NCBI GenBank assembly: GCA_018710985.1
Contig: DVIV01000044.1
Coordinates: forward strand, 1 to 64,000
From: Candidatus Limiplasma pullicola
GTDB lineage: Bacteria > Bacillota > Clostridia > Christensenellales > Aristaeellaceae
Direction: 5' to 3'
DNA length: 64,000 nucleotides
Each line of letters begins with the position of its first letter. Position 1 is the first letter of the stretch. Under the pieces are notes generated by a model, which saw only the letters and a list, made by a program, of their open reading frames with translations, did not search any database and was not told the origin of the DNA. Below, in pieces: positions 1-7,298 of the stretch. Made by a program: the position numbers and the translations under genes.

Positions 1-1212
1 GGCGCTGCCGATGCCGCCGCCCATGCCTTCCCAGTCGGGCAGGCAGATGCCGGCCAGCAGGGCGCCGACCACCAGCAGGGCGATCACGATGGGCAGGAGC
101 ACGCCGCCGCGGCGGCGCTCCGGCTCCTGAGCCGCGTAATCCTCATCCTCTTCAAAATCATAGCGGGGCCTGTCCACCGACGCGGTGGGACGGCGGAACG
201 CCTCGTCCCCGGGGCGGGCGGGCTGCTGCCGCGGGCCGGCCTGGCGGCGCGGCATCGCGTTCCCTTCCATTTCGGCCTGGGCCATGCGCTGGCCGACCGG
301 GGGCATGGCCGCCTGCTGAACAGGCCGCTGGCCCTGCTGCGGCGCCGCGGGGCGCTGCTGCGGGGGGCGCTGCGCGGGCCGTCTGCCCGGCTGCGCGGGG
401 CGCTGGCCCTGCGGCGCGGGCTGCTGGCCCGGCTGCTGCGGACGCGGACCCCGAGCGGGTGCAGGCCGTCTGCCCGGCTGCGCGGGACGCGGACCGGGCT
501 GTGCGGCGCGGCGCGGCGCGGGCGCGGCTTCATCCTCCAGCGGCCGTTCCGCCTCGGAGGCGCGGGCCGCGGACCGGGAGCGCGGGCCGCCCTCCGGCAT
601 GGCCGTGCGCGCGCCGGTATAGCGCCCGCCGGGCACGGCGGCACGGCGCGGCGCGGACGGCGTTTCGGGCGCCTCGCTGTCCCCTGCTTCAAAGAGATCA
701 TATTCCTGCTGCGCAGGCGCGACGGGCGCCTCCTGGGCGCGCTCGGCCACGCGGCTGCGGCGGCGGCGCGGCGCGGGCGTCTCCTCCCGCTCCGGTCCGC
801 TCGCGGGCTGGGCCGGCTGCGGCGCGGGCGCCGTCTCTGCCGGCTGGGGCGCAGGCGCGACGGGCCGCTCGAAGGGGCTTGGCCCACGGCCCACGGTGGT
901 GCGCTTATTCACCAGCTGCTGCGCAAGGGGCTTGGCAACGCGAGTGGGCGCATCGTCCCCCTGGGTGCGAAAATCCATGGCGTCCTGAAACAGGGGCACG
1001 CCGCTCTGCTGCATTTCCGCGCCGAAAGGCGCGGGGTCCTCCTCCAGGAAACCGCCGCCCATCACGCCGGGCTGCTGCCATACAGGCATCCCCTGCGCCA
1101 TCTCCGGGGCGTCCATGGGCATGTCCCAGGGAGCCGCATCCTCTGCCGCTCCGTTGCGCGGCGGCTGGAAGGGGTCGCTGGACTGATTGTGATTGCGGTA
1201 GTAGTCGCTCAA
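1..1212 (-). CDS. Pro/Gln/Ala/Arg-rich single-pass membrane protein, partial at the left edge
   Basis: An open frame of 404 codons runs leftward from a TTG start and leaves the window without a stop, so the ORF track does not list it. TTG at 1212 is preceded by AAGGAG about ten bases upstream. Residues 1-120 are acidic and polar. Residues 120-350 are low-complexity, dominated by Pro, Gln, Ala and Arg with repeated PGQQPA/PGRRPA-like units. An Arg cluster (ERRRGG) then leads into one hydrophobic segment at about residues 369-390. This suggests a long disordered cytoplasmic part, one membrane span and an outside domain beyond the window. The +-strand ORF 459-2177 and the minus ORFs at 84-887 and 905-1222 are other-frame shadows. 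I do not recognise the family. Fairly sure it is a real gene, unsure of its role. Confidence 0.7.
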   Translation of the reverse strand, partial: MSDYYRNHNQSSDPFQPPRNGAAEDAAPWDMPMDAPEMAQGMPVWQQPGVMGGGFLEEDPAPFGAEMQQSGVPLFQDAMDFRTQGDDAPTRVAKPLAQQLVNKRTTVGRGPSPFERPVAPAPQPAETAPAPQPAQPASGPEREETPAPRRRRSRVAERAQEAPVAPAQQEYDLFEAGDSEAPETPSAPRRAAVPGGRYTGARTAMPEGGPRSRSAARASEAERPLEDEAAPAPRRAAQPGPRPAQPGRRPAPARGPRPQQPGQQPAPQGQRPAQPGRRPAQRPPQQRPAAPQQGQRPVQQAAMPPVGQRMAQAEMEGNAMPRRQAGPRQQPARPGDEAFRRPTASVDRPRYDFEEDEDYAAQEPERRRGGVLLPIVIALLVVGALLAGICLPDWEGMGGGIGSA

Positions 1213-1349
1213 AATGTCGCACTCCTTATCCTTGGTTCGGTTGGGTGGATTCGGCCCCCTCCGGAACCGTTGGCTCCCAAAGGGCCTCCATGAGCAGCCG
1301 GGCCGCGCGCGGCGCGGACGGCATACGTGCCGACTGTATACCATCGTCT

Positions 1350-1378
1350 ATTATACCAATATTCCCGCAACTCTACAA
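1350..1378 (-). promoter_or_regulatory. Sigma-A-type promoter for the leftward membrane protein gene
   Basis: On the minus strand TTGTAG (1373-1378) is followed after 17 bp by a perfect TATAAT (1350-1355). It lies about 140 bp upstream of the TTG start at 1212. The rest of the 1213-1575 gap shows no gene and no riboswitch I recognise. No convincing promoter was found for the rightward gene at 1576. Confidence 0.6.
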
Positions 1379-1575
1379 CCCCTTGTTTTCCCTGATGCGC
1401 GCTCCCCTTCCCCCTTCAGGGGCGCCGGATTGTAAATCTTTGGTCTCAAAGAACATGCAAACGCAATCGCCGTCTGGTCCGGAAGGGTTTTGGGACCCGA
1501 ACGGAGAATGTATAGCACCGATCTTGTCTTTCGGCGGCGTCTGTTTTTCCCGCCGCCCGCGGAGGAGGACCGCTC

Positions 1576-3030
1576 ATGGATACCATTCTGGTTTTATGTC
1601 AAAGCCGCAGGCAATCGGCGCTGATTGCCCGCACGCTTCGCTACCGCCAGGTATACAGCCTTCCCCTCGCCCTGGACAGCCCGGCGGAAACGGTGCTGTC
1701 CTACGCGCCAAAGGGAATCGTCCTGTCCGCCAACGACGGCGCGGAGGACGCGCTGGCGCGCCTGGACCCCGCGCTGCTGGAGGCCGGCGTGCCTGTGCTG
1801 GCGCTGGGCGGCATGGCGCCTGCACTGTGCCGCTTTTACGGCGGGGACGCCTCCCCCGCGGCCTGCCCAAGGGGCGCGGTAACGCTGGGCCTGGAGCCCG
1901 ACCCCCTGTTCACCAACATATCGGGCGGCGAGCGCGTGCTGCGCTCCCTCTCCGACCTGATTCTGCCCGAATGCCTGACGCCCCTGGCCACGGCCACGGA
2001 ACGCCCCATCGGCTTCCGCCACAGGACGCTGCCGTTCTATGCCGTGCAGTATCCCATCGAGCGCAACGACCCGGACGGGGCGCAGCTTTTGTACAACTTC
2101 GCCACCCGCATCTGCGGAGCCGAGGCCGCCTGGGACGAGGATGCCATGATCCGTCTGGCGATCGAACGCGTGCGTGAGGCCGCGCCGGAGGGCCGCGTGC
2201 TGTGCGCGGTGTCCGGCGGGGTGGACAGCGCCGTGTGCGCGCGCCTGGCCAGCCTGGCCATCGGCGACCGGCTGATGTGCGTGTTTGTGGATACAGGCCT
2301 GTTCCGCCAGGGCGAGCCGGAAAGCGTCATCTCCACCTTCATGGATTCCATGGGGCTGGTGGTGGCGCAGGTGGATGCCAGCGAGGCCTTCCTGCGCGCG
2401 CTGTCCGGCGTGCGCAGCCGCGACGACAAGGAGCGCATCGCCGTGCAGCTGATGACGCAGGTGCTCATCAAGCAGCTGGGTTACGATCCCGGCATCCGCG
2501 CCATCGTGATGGGAGCCAACCTCAACGACACATTGTTCGGCTTCTCCACCAGCGCCGAGATGGAAAGCATGAAGGGCGCCTATAACCTGTGCGTCTGCGA
2601 GCCCCTGCGGGACCTGTTCAAGGAGGAGGTGCGCCGTCTGGCCACGGCGCTGTCCCTGCCCGACAGCATCGCGCTTCGGCAGCCCTTCCCGGCCAGCGGA
2701 CTGGCGCTGCGCATCTTCGGCCAGGTCACGCCGGAGCGGCTGGCCGTGCTGCGCGCCGCCGACGCCTGCTTCAGCGAGGAGATTTGCGAGGGCGGCTACG
2801 CCAGGCGCCTGTGGCAGTACTACACCAACCTGGTGGACAGCCCGGACCAGCCGGGCGCCTACGCGATCAGCCTGCGCGCGCTGCAGGCGTCGCAGGGCGG
2901 GGCCACGGCGGCCCGTCTGGCCTTCGACGTGCTGGAGCGCGCCTCCGAGCGCATCCGCAGCGAGGTAAAGGGCATCGTCCGCGTGGTATACGACCTCACG
3001 CCAAGCAATCATTACGGCGAGATGGAATAG
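1576..3030 (+). CDS. GMP synthase (GuaA) paralogue with a degenerate glutaminase domain
   Basis: The protein has 484 residues with the two-part GuaA plan. Residues 1-180 align with the class I glutamine amidotransferase domain, but the nucleophile motif (normally GICYG) is LALGGM around residues 75-80 with no Cys. The downstream HPE motif is also replaced, by QYPIE near residue 160. Residues 205-484 form the ATP-pyrophosphatase and dimerisation part: PP-loop SGGVDS at 213-218, VFVDTGLFR, RQPFPASGL and a C-terminal RVVYDLT segment. Canonical GuaA ends in IEWE; this ends in YGEME. GGAGGAGGA precedes the ATG. It probably uses free ammonia or has a changed acyl or nucleotide substrate. True GuaA activity is not assured. 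A dipeptidase follows 28 bp downstream, probably in the same transcript. Confidence 0.75.
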   Translation: MDTILVLCQSRRQSALIARTLRYRQVYSLPLALDSPAETVLSYAPKGIVLSANDGAEDALARLDPALLEAGVPVLALGGMAPALCRFYGGDASPAACPRGAVTLGLEPDPLFTNISGGERVLRSLSDLILPECLTPLATATERPIGFRHRTLPFYAVQYPIERNDPDGAQLLYNFATRICGAEAAWDEDAMIRLAIERVREAAPEGRVLCAVSGGVDSAVCARLASLAIGDRLMCVFVDTGLFRQGEPESVISTFMDSMGLVVAQVDASEAFLRALSGVRSRDDKERIAVQLMTQVLIKQLGYDPGIRAIVMGANLNDTLFGFSTSAEMESMKGAYNLCVCEPLRDLFKEEVRRLATALSLPDSIALRQPFPASGLALRIFGQVTPERLAVLRAADACFSEEICEGGYARRLWQYYTNLVDSPDQPGAYAISLRALQASQGGATAARLAFDVLERASERIRSEVKGIVRVVYDLTPSNHYGEME

Positions 3031-3058
3031 ACAGGACCGCAAGAAAGGAGCGCTCCGC

Positions 3059-3961
3059 ATGCTGATTTGCGACACGCATGCCGATACCCTCTACAAGCTG
3101 GCTGTGCCGGACCACGCCGCCGGCGCGCCGCTGGATGTGACGAAGGAGCTGCTGACCGCCGCGGGCGGCGTGCGGGTGCAATGCCTGGCGCTGTACGTAT
3201 GCACGGGCGGCATGCAGATGCGCCCCACCATCGTGGAGCGGGAGCTGCGGGCCTTTGAGGACCTGAAGGCGCTGGGCTTTCGGCAGATCACCGAGCTTTC
3301 CGAGGCGCGGGAGGGCGTCCCCAACGCGATGCTCACCATCGAGGGAGGCGAGGCCTTCGGCGGCGACGCGGGGCAGGTGGAGCGCTTCGCGGATATGGGC
3401 GTGCGGATGGCCGCGCTGGTGTGGAACAATGAAAACGGCGTGGCGCACCCCGCGCTCACCGGAAGCCGCGAGGGCCTGACCCCGCTGGGATGGGACATCG
3501 TGCGCCGCATGCGCAGCCGGCGCATGGCGGTGGACGTATCCCATCTGAACGAGCGCGGCTTTTACGACCTGCTGGACGGGCAGGCGCCGCCCCTGGCCTC
3601 GCACAGCTGCGCCCGCGCGCTGTGCGATCATCCGCGGAACCTGACGGACCATCAGCTGCGATGCCTCTTTGAGGCGGGCGGCTATGTGGGCGTCAACTTC
3701 TATCCCCTGTTTTTGAGCAACGACAACCGGGCAGACCTCGACCGGGTGATCGACCACATCGCCCATATCTGCGATCTGGGCGGCGAAGCGCATGTGGGCC
3801 TTGGCAGCGATTTCGACGGCATCGAAACCCATCCGGAAGGCCTGCGAAACGCAGGCGACATCCCCGCGCTGCTGGACGGCATGCGCCGCCGGGGCTTTGA
3901 CGAGCCGCTGGTGGAGGCCGTGGCGGGCCTGAATTTCAAGCATTATTTGGAAAGGATCTGA
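3059..3961 (+). CDS. Membrane dipeptidase family (peptidase M19) zinc dipeptidase
   Basis: A 300-residue protein of about the usual length for the renal-dipeptidase family, which hydrolyses dipeptides with a binuclear zinc site in a TIM-barrel of the amidohydrolase superfamily. The expected metal ligands are visible: HAD at residues 7-9, a Glu in TIEGGE, and His in DVSHL and in ASHS. The late GSDFDG motif is also present. No signal peptide is seen, so it is probably cytoplasmic. The ATG at 3059 follows AAAGGAG with good spacing. It sits 28 bp after the GuaA-like gene and ahead of a strong hairpin, so the two probably form a two-gene operon. The substrate is unknown; a cell-wall or D-containing dipeptide is plausible. 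Confidence 0.88.
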   Translation: MLICDTHADTLYKLAVPDHAAGAPLDVTKELLTAAGGVRVQCLALYVCTGGMQMRPTIVERELRAFEDLKALGFRQITELSEAREGVPNAMLTIEGGEAFGGDAGQVERFADMGVRMAALVWNNENGVAHPALTGSREGLTPLGWDIVRRMRSRRMAVDVSHLNERGFYDLLDGQAPPLASHSCARALCDHPRNLTDHQLRCLFEAGGYVGVNFYPLFLSNDNRADLDRVIDHIAHICDLGGEAHVGLGSDFDGIETHPEGLRNAGDIPALLDGMRRRGFDEPLVEAVAGLNFKHYLERI

Positions 3962-3967
3962 CAAAAG

Positions 3968-3999
3968 AGGCGGCCGCCGGGTTGTTCCGGCGGCCGCCT
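3968..3999. terminator. Bidirectional terminator hairpin
   Basis: A perfect 13-bp stem (AGGCGGCCGCCGG and its complement) with a 6-base loop sits between the convergent dipeptidase and cupin genes. CTTTTG lies on the leftward side and a weaker CTTTT several bases away on the rightward side. Confidence 0.75.
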
Positions 4000-4020
4000 G
4001 CTCGCGCTTTTGCGCTTGTC

Positions 4021-4371
4021 TCAGTAGGTGTAGTTGTCCACCTCGATCTTGTCGGGGTCGGTGAAGGGGGCGAGCGTGGAGATCATCTTCACGGGAGCGG
4101 TGGAGTTGTTGATCACATAATGGATTTCGCCGGGCTCGATATGAATCAGGTCGCCCTGCCTGAGGTGATGCACCGTGCCGTCCACCACGATGTCCACCTC
4201 GCCCTCCAGGATGAAGAAGTTCTCCTCCATGACGTTGTGGTAGTGCGCCTTGAAGTCCTGACCGGCCTGGAACTGAACCACAGCGAAGTTGCTGCGCGGA
4301 CCTTTCATGAGATACTTGGGGCCGCTGTCGCCGAAGCGGTATTCGCGGTCGTTTTCATTGAGCGTAAACAT
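4021..4371 (-). CDS. Small cupin-fold protein linked to lsrK
   Basis: A 116-residue single-domain cupin. Motif 1 is visible as AHYHNVMEENFFILEGEVD and motif 2 as PGEIHYV, giving two His, a Glu and a later His as metal ligands. It is the third gene of the lsrR-lsrK operon, 45 bp after lsrK, with a long purine-rich SD (GAGGAGAAGGAGAG) before its ATG. Small cupins often act as sugar or keto-acid isomerases or epimerases. Because no lsrG is visible here, a role in isomerising or breaking down phospho-AI-2 is plausible, but that is inference from position only. It ends at a bidirectional terminator. Confidence 0.8.
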   Translation of the reverse strand: MFTLNENDREYRFGDSGPKYLMKGPRSNFAVVQFQAGQDFKAHYHNVMEENFFILEGEVDIVVDGTVHHLRQGDLIHIEPGEIHYVINNSTAPVKMISTLAPFTDPDKIEVDNYTY

Positions 4372-4416
4372 GACTGCCTCTCTCCTTCTCCTCTTGTATG
4401 GATATATGTCAACGGC

Positions 4417-5982
4417 TTACAGGCCGGGCGCGGCCCACATGAAGCGGGTCACCCGGTCGTCGGCCAGCTTGAGCTGCGCCCTGTACATCTCGCGCCACGG
4501 GCCGTACATGCGCTCGTAGACCTGATGGTTTTCCGCGTTGGGCGTGAAGGTCTTGTCCCACTTGACCAGGCGGCGCGCGGTGGCGCTGATGTCGGTGAAC
4601 ACGCCCACGCCGTAGCCCGCCAGAATGGCCGCGCCCAGCGCCGTAGCCTCCTTGACCACCGGCACCTTGACCGGCAGGCCCAGCACGTCGGCCAGGATCT
4701 GGCACCAGATGTCGCCCTTGCTGGCTCCGCCCGCAAAGACGATCTCCTGCGGGGCGTTGCCGGTGGCCTCGCGTACCAGCTCAAGGTGGCCGCGGGTCAC
4801 CATGGCGGTGTTTTCCATGATGGCGCGGTAGAAGGTGTACTTGTTGAACTTCTCCGGATCGAAGTCAAAGTTGGTGAACGTCGGGGACGCGTGCCGCCAG
4901 GCGATGTAGTTCATTACGTCGCTGAAGGCGCACATCATGCCATAGCTGCCGGCGGGCACCTTGGCAGCCTGCTCGTTCATCAGCTGATAGGGGTCGGTGC
5001 CCAGCTCTTTGGCGCGGCGCACCTCCTCCTGGCAGAAGGCGTCACGATACCAGCGCATCACCAGGCCGGGCTTGAAGGCCAGGGCTTCATACTGCCACAG
5101 GCCGGGCACGGCGTGGCAGTTGACGCGCACGCGGCAGTCCGCGTCGGTCTTGCCGCTGTCGGTGTTGAACTCGTACTGCCAGAAGCTGCCGCCAAAGACC
5201 GCGGCCTGGCCGTTGTCCACCACGCCCACGCCGATGCAGCCCAGCTGCGCGTCGCCGCCGCCGGCCACGACCGTGGTGCCTTCCTTCAGGCCCGTGTCCG
5301 CCGCGCCCCTGGCATTGACCCGGCTGACCACCTCGCCGCACTCGGCCACGGGCGGGAAGATATCGTCCTTGAGGCCCACCTTGCGCATGATGGCGGCGTC
5401 CCACCGGCGCTTTTGCAGATCGAAGATGCCGGTGGTGCAGCCGTTGCTGGGCTCGGTCTTGAGCACGCCGGTGAGCTTGTAGATGAGCCAGTCGTTGAAC
5501 ATGCTGACGGTTTTCACGCGCGCGTAGAGCTCCGGCAGCTTGTTCTTGACCCACAGGATGCGCGGCAGCGCGCCCAGGGCATAGGTCTGGCCGGATTCGC
5601 GGTAGATCTCCTTTTCCAGTTCGGGATTCATGCGGATGAGCTGACCCACCTCGTCGTCGCTGCGGGCGTCGACGTTGGCGCAGGCCCAGATCTCCTGCCC
5701 CGCCTCGTCGTAGAGCACGATGCCCTCGCGCATGCAGGTGGTGCTGACCGCGGCGATGTCGGCCGCGTCCACGCCCGCCTCGGCAATGGCCCCGCGGATG
5801 CACTCGCTGGCCAGTTCCCAGTTGTGCGCCCAGTCAAAGTCCATGCTGCCCGGATAGCGGGGGTCCTCAGCGTGGGTCCATTCGCGCTGCACGCAGCTCA
5901 GCTGCGCGCCGTCCTCGTTGAAAAGCACCGCGCGCACGCTGCCCGTGCCCGCGTCGACGGCCATCAGGTATCGGTTTGCCAT
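4417..5982 (-). CDS. lsrK: Autoinducer-2 kinase LsrK (FGGY carbohydrate kinase)
   Basis: 521 residues, close to E. coli LsrK, and recognisably similar along its whole length. It has the N-terminal phosphate motif AVDAGTGSVRAVLF, then CMREGIVLYD, WACANVDARSD, the catalytic-region GGGDAQLGC and the C-terminal VFAGGASKG and PVVKEATALG. The Asp in GGGDAQLGC is the presumed catalytic base. LsrK phosphorylates the open form of imported AI-2 (DPD) in the cytoplasm, and phospho-AI-2 is the inducer of LsrR. GGAGGG precedes the ATG. The gene lies between lsrR (47 bp upstream) and the cupin. The 713-aa + ORF across it is a shadow. Confidence 0.93.
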   Translation of the reverse strand: MANRYLMAVDAGTGSVRAVLFNEDGAQLSCVQREWTHAEDPRYPGSMDFDWAHNWELASECIRGAIAEAGVDAADIAAVSTTCMREGIVLYDEAGQEIWACANVDARSDDEVGQLIRMNPELEKEIYRESGQTYALGALPRILWVKNKLPELYARVKTVSMFNDWLIYKLTGVLKTEPSNGCTTGIFDLQKRRWDAAIMRKVGLKDDIFPPVAECGEVVSRVNARGAADTGLKEGTTVVAGGGDAQLGCIGVGVVDNGQAAVFGGSFWQYEFNTDSGKTDADCRVRVNCHAVPGLWQYEALAFKPGLVMRWYRDAFCQEEVRRAKELGTDPYQLMNEQAAKVPAGSYGMMCAFSDVMNYIAWRHASPTFTNFDFDPEKFNKYTFYRAIMENTAMVTRGHLELVREATGNAPQEIVFAGGASKGDIWCQILADVLGLPVKVPVVKEATALGAAILAGYGVGVFTDISATARRLVKWDKTFTPNAENHQVYERMYGPWREMYRAQLKLADDRVTRFMWAAPGL

Positions 5983-6029
5983 GATTCATTTCCCTCCGTT
6001 TCCATATCGTTGCGCCTGTATCGTACTGG

Positions 6030-6956
6030 TTATGCCGCGCCGGCGTGGCTGCCCAGCAGCTTTTCCGCCGTGCGGTCGTCGGTGATGAGTACGTCCAGAT
6101 ACTGCCCCATCAGCGCGGCGTGAATGGCCTCGACCTTGCTGTCGCCCGCGGCCACGCCGATCACGTTTTTGAGGCTCTTGAGCGTTTCCAGCGGCGTGCT
6201 GATCAGCCGCTCCTCGATGGGGGTGTTGAGCAGCTTTCCTTCCCTGTCGAAGAAGTGGCTGAGCAGATCGCCCACCGCGCCCTGCATGCTTAAATATAGG
6301 AAATCATTGTTGTTGAGCACGCCGGATTTGAAAATGGTGGCCGTCTCGTGCATGGCGCCCACGCCCACCACCGTCATCTGGGCAAGGGCCGTCATGCGGC
6401 TGAGCTCCATGACGCTGGCCTCGTGACGAAGCGCCTCGGCCATTTCCTTGCTGCCGGTGAGCAGCGGTGCAGGGATCAGGTGCAGCTTGGCGTTAAATAC
6501 GTTGCTGCGGGTATCGGGCAGGTAGTAGCTGACCCCTCCGGTGAGCGATACGCAGGTGAGCGGCTGCTCGGCCAAGGTGGCCAGGTTGTTGAGGATGCGG
6601 CTGGGCGTGTCGCCGTAGCCGATGTTGATCAGGCTGTTTTCCGTCAGCCGCTCACTGATGTACATGCTGGCCGCCTCGGCCACGCCCGCGTTGACCGCTC
6701 CCCCGTCGATGGCGGCAGGAATGACAAACGCGTCCTGCAGGCCAAAGGTGCTCATCAGGTTTCTCTCCAGCTGCATGCGGCTTTCGCCGTCCTTGCGCAG
6801 CCTGAACTGGATAATGCCCGTCTGCCTTGCCTTTTCCAGCAGCTTGATCACCCGCATCCGGGTGATGCCCATCAGTTCCGCTACATGCTGCTGCGTCATT
6901 TCTTCAAAATAATAGTACCAGGCAGCCTTTATCATCAGCGACTCTTCGTAGTCCAT
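6030..6956 (-). CDS. lsrR: LsrR-type transcriptional repressor (SorC/DeoR sugar-binding family)
   Basis: I set the start at the internal ATG 6956, preceded by GGGAGGGG, giving 308 residues. The longer ORF from 7055 would run over the promoter. Residues 1-60 hold a helix-turn-helix (HVAELMGITRMRVIKLL). The rest is the SorC-type effector domain, with GYGDTPSRIL, SLTGGVSYY and the late VAAGDSKVEAIHAAL motif. In enterobacteria LsrR represses both its own operon and lsrACDBFG until phospho-AI-2 binds. The divergent promoter region here, with palindromes near both promoters, suggests the same logic. Confidence 0.92.
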   Translation of the reverse strand: MDYEESLMIKAAWYYYFEEMTQQHVAELMGITRMRVIKLLEKARQTGIIQFRLRKDGESRMQLERNLMSTFGLQDAFVIPAAIDGGAVNAGVAEAASMYISERLTENSLINIGYGDTPSRILNNLATLAEQPLTCVSLTGGVSYYLPDTRSNVFNAKLHLIPAPLLTGSKEMAEALRHEASVMELSRMTALAQMTVVGVGAMHETATIFKSGVLNNNDFLYLSMQGAVGDLLSHFFDREGKLLNTPIEERLISTPLETLKSLKNVIGVAAGDSKVEAIHAALMGQYLDVLITDDRTAEKLLGSHAGAA

Positions 6957-7003
6957 GGAGCCCCTCCCAGGTGCGCCCTGTATCTTGCAAATGTTTTTTG
7001 CAG

Positions 7004-7018
7004 GAACAAATGTTGTTC
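7004..7018. promoter_or_regulatory. Candidate LsrR operator palindrome
   Basis: GAACAA-ATG-TTGTTC has perfect 6-bp arms and lies just downstream of the lsrR -10, where a bound repressor would block lsrR transcription. A second dyad (GCAAA-5-TTTGC, 6987-7001) lies beside it. Assigning either to LsrR is inference. Confidence 0.5.
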
Positions 7019-7026
7019 GTGCACCT

Positions 7027-7055
7027 AGTATAGCACCCTGTAGCAGGATTGTCAA
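7027..7055 (-). promoter_or_regulatory. lsrR-lsrK-cupin promoter
   Basis: On the minus strand a perfect TTGACA (7050-7055) is followed after 17 bp by TATACT (7027-7032), about 70 bp upstream of the chosen lsrR start. Confidence 0.8.
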
Positions 7056-7208
7056 TCAAAGTTTGAAAAAACTTGTGTTTTTCTACCTGCCCGCGCGCGG
7101 TGCCCGCAAACAGGAAAAACGGCTCAAACCACGACTCCCGGTTGTGGCTGAAAGGTACAAACTTTTGTGGCTGATGGGTGGAAAGGCAAAGTTTTTTTGG
7201 TGGAAACA

Positions 7209-7237
7209 TTGACAAATGGTCAAAACCATAGTATCAT
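7209..7237 (+). promoter_or_regulatory. lsrACDB-lsrF-fucU promoter
   Basis: TTGACA (7209-7214), a 17-bp spacer and TATCAT (7232-7237) lie about 60 bp ahead of lsrA. The spacer contains the dyad ATGGT-4-ACCAT (7216-7229), a natural repressor site. Upstream, TTGTGGCTGA occurs twice (7142-7151 and 7165-7174), 23 bp apart on the same face of the helix. Confidence 0.78.
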
Positions 7238-7298
7238 GTGGAATAGAACAAAAACGACATGGCAAAAACATTTGTAATGCCGCATGGAGGTTCTACGA

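Noticed and set aside
1213-1575. Purine riboswitch or promoter ahead of the GuaA-like gene
   Set aside because: No purine-switch core is present. TATAGC near 1510 has only a weak -35, so I did not list a promoter.
3982-6123. 713-residue + strand ORF across lsrK and the cupin gene
   Set aside because: It is antisense to two clearly recognised genes, has no SD, and its Ala/His/Val/Gly-rich composition is typical of a GC-rich shadow frame.
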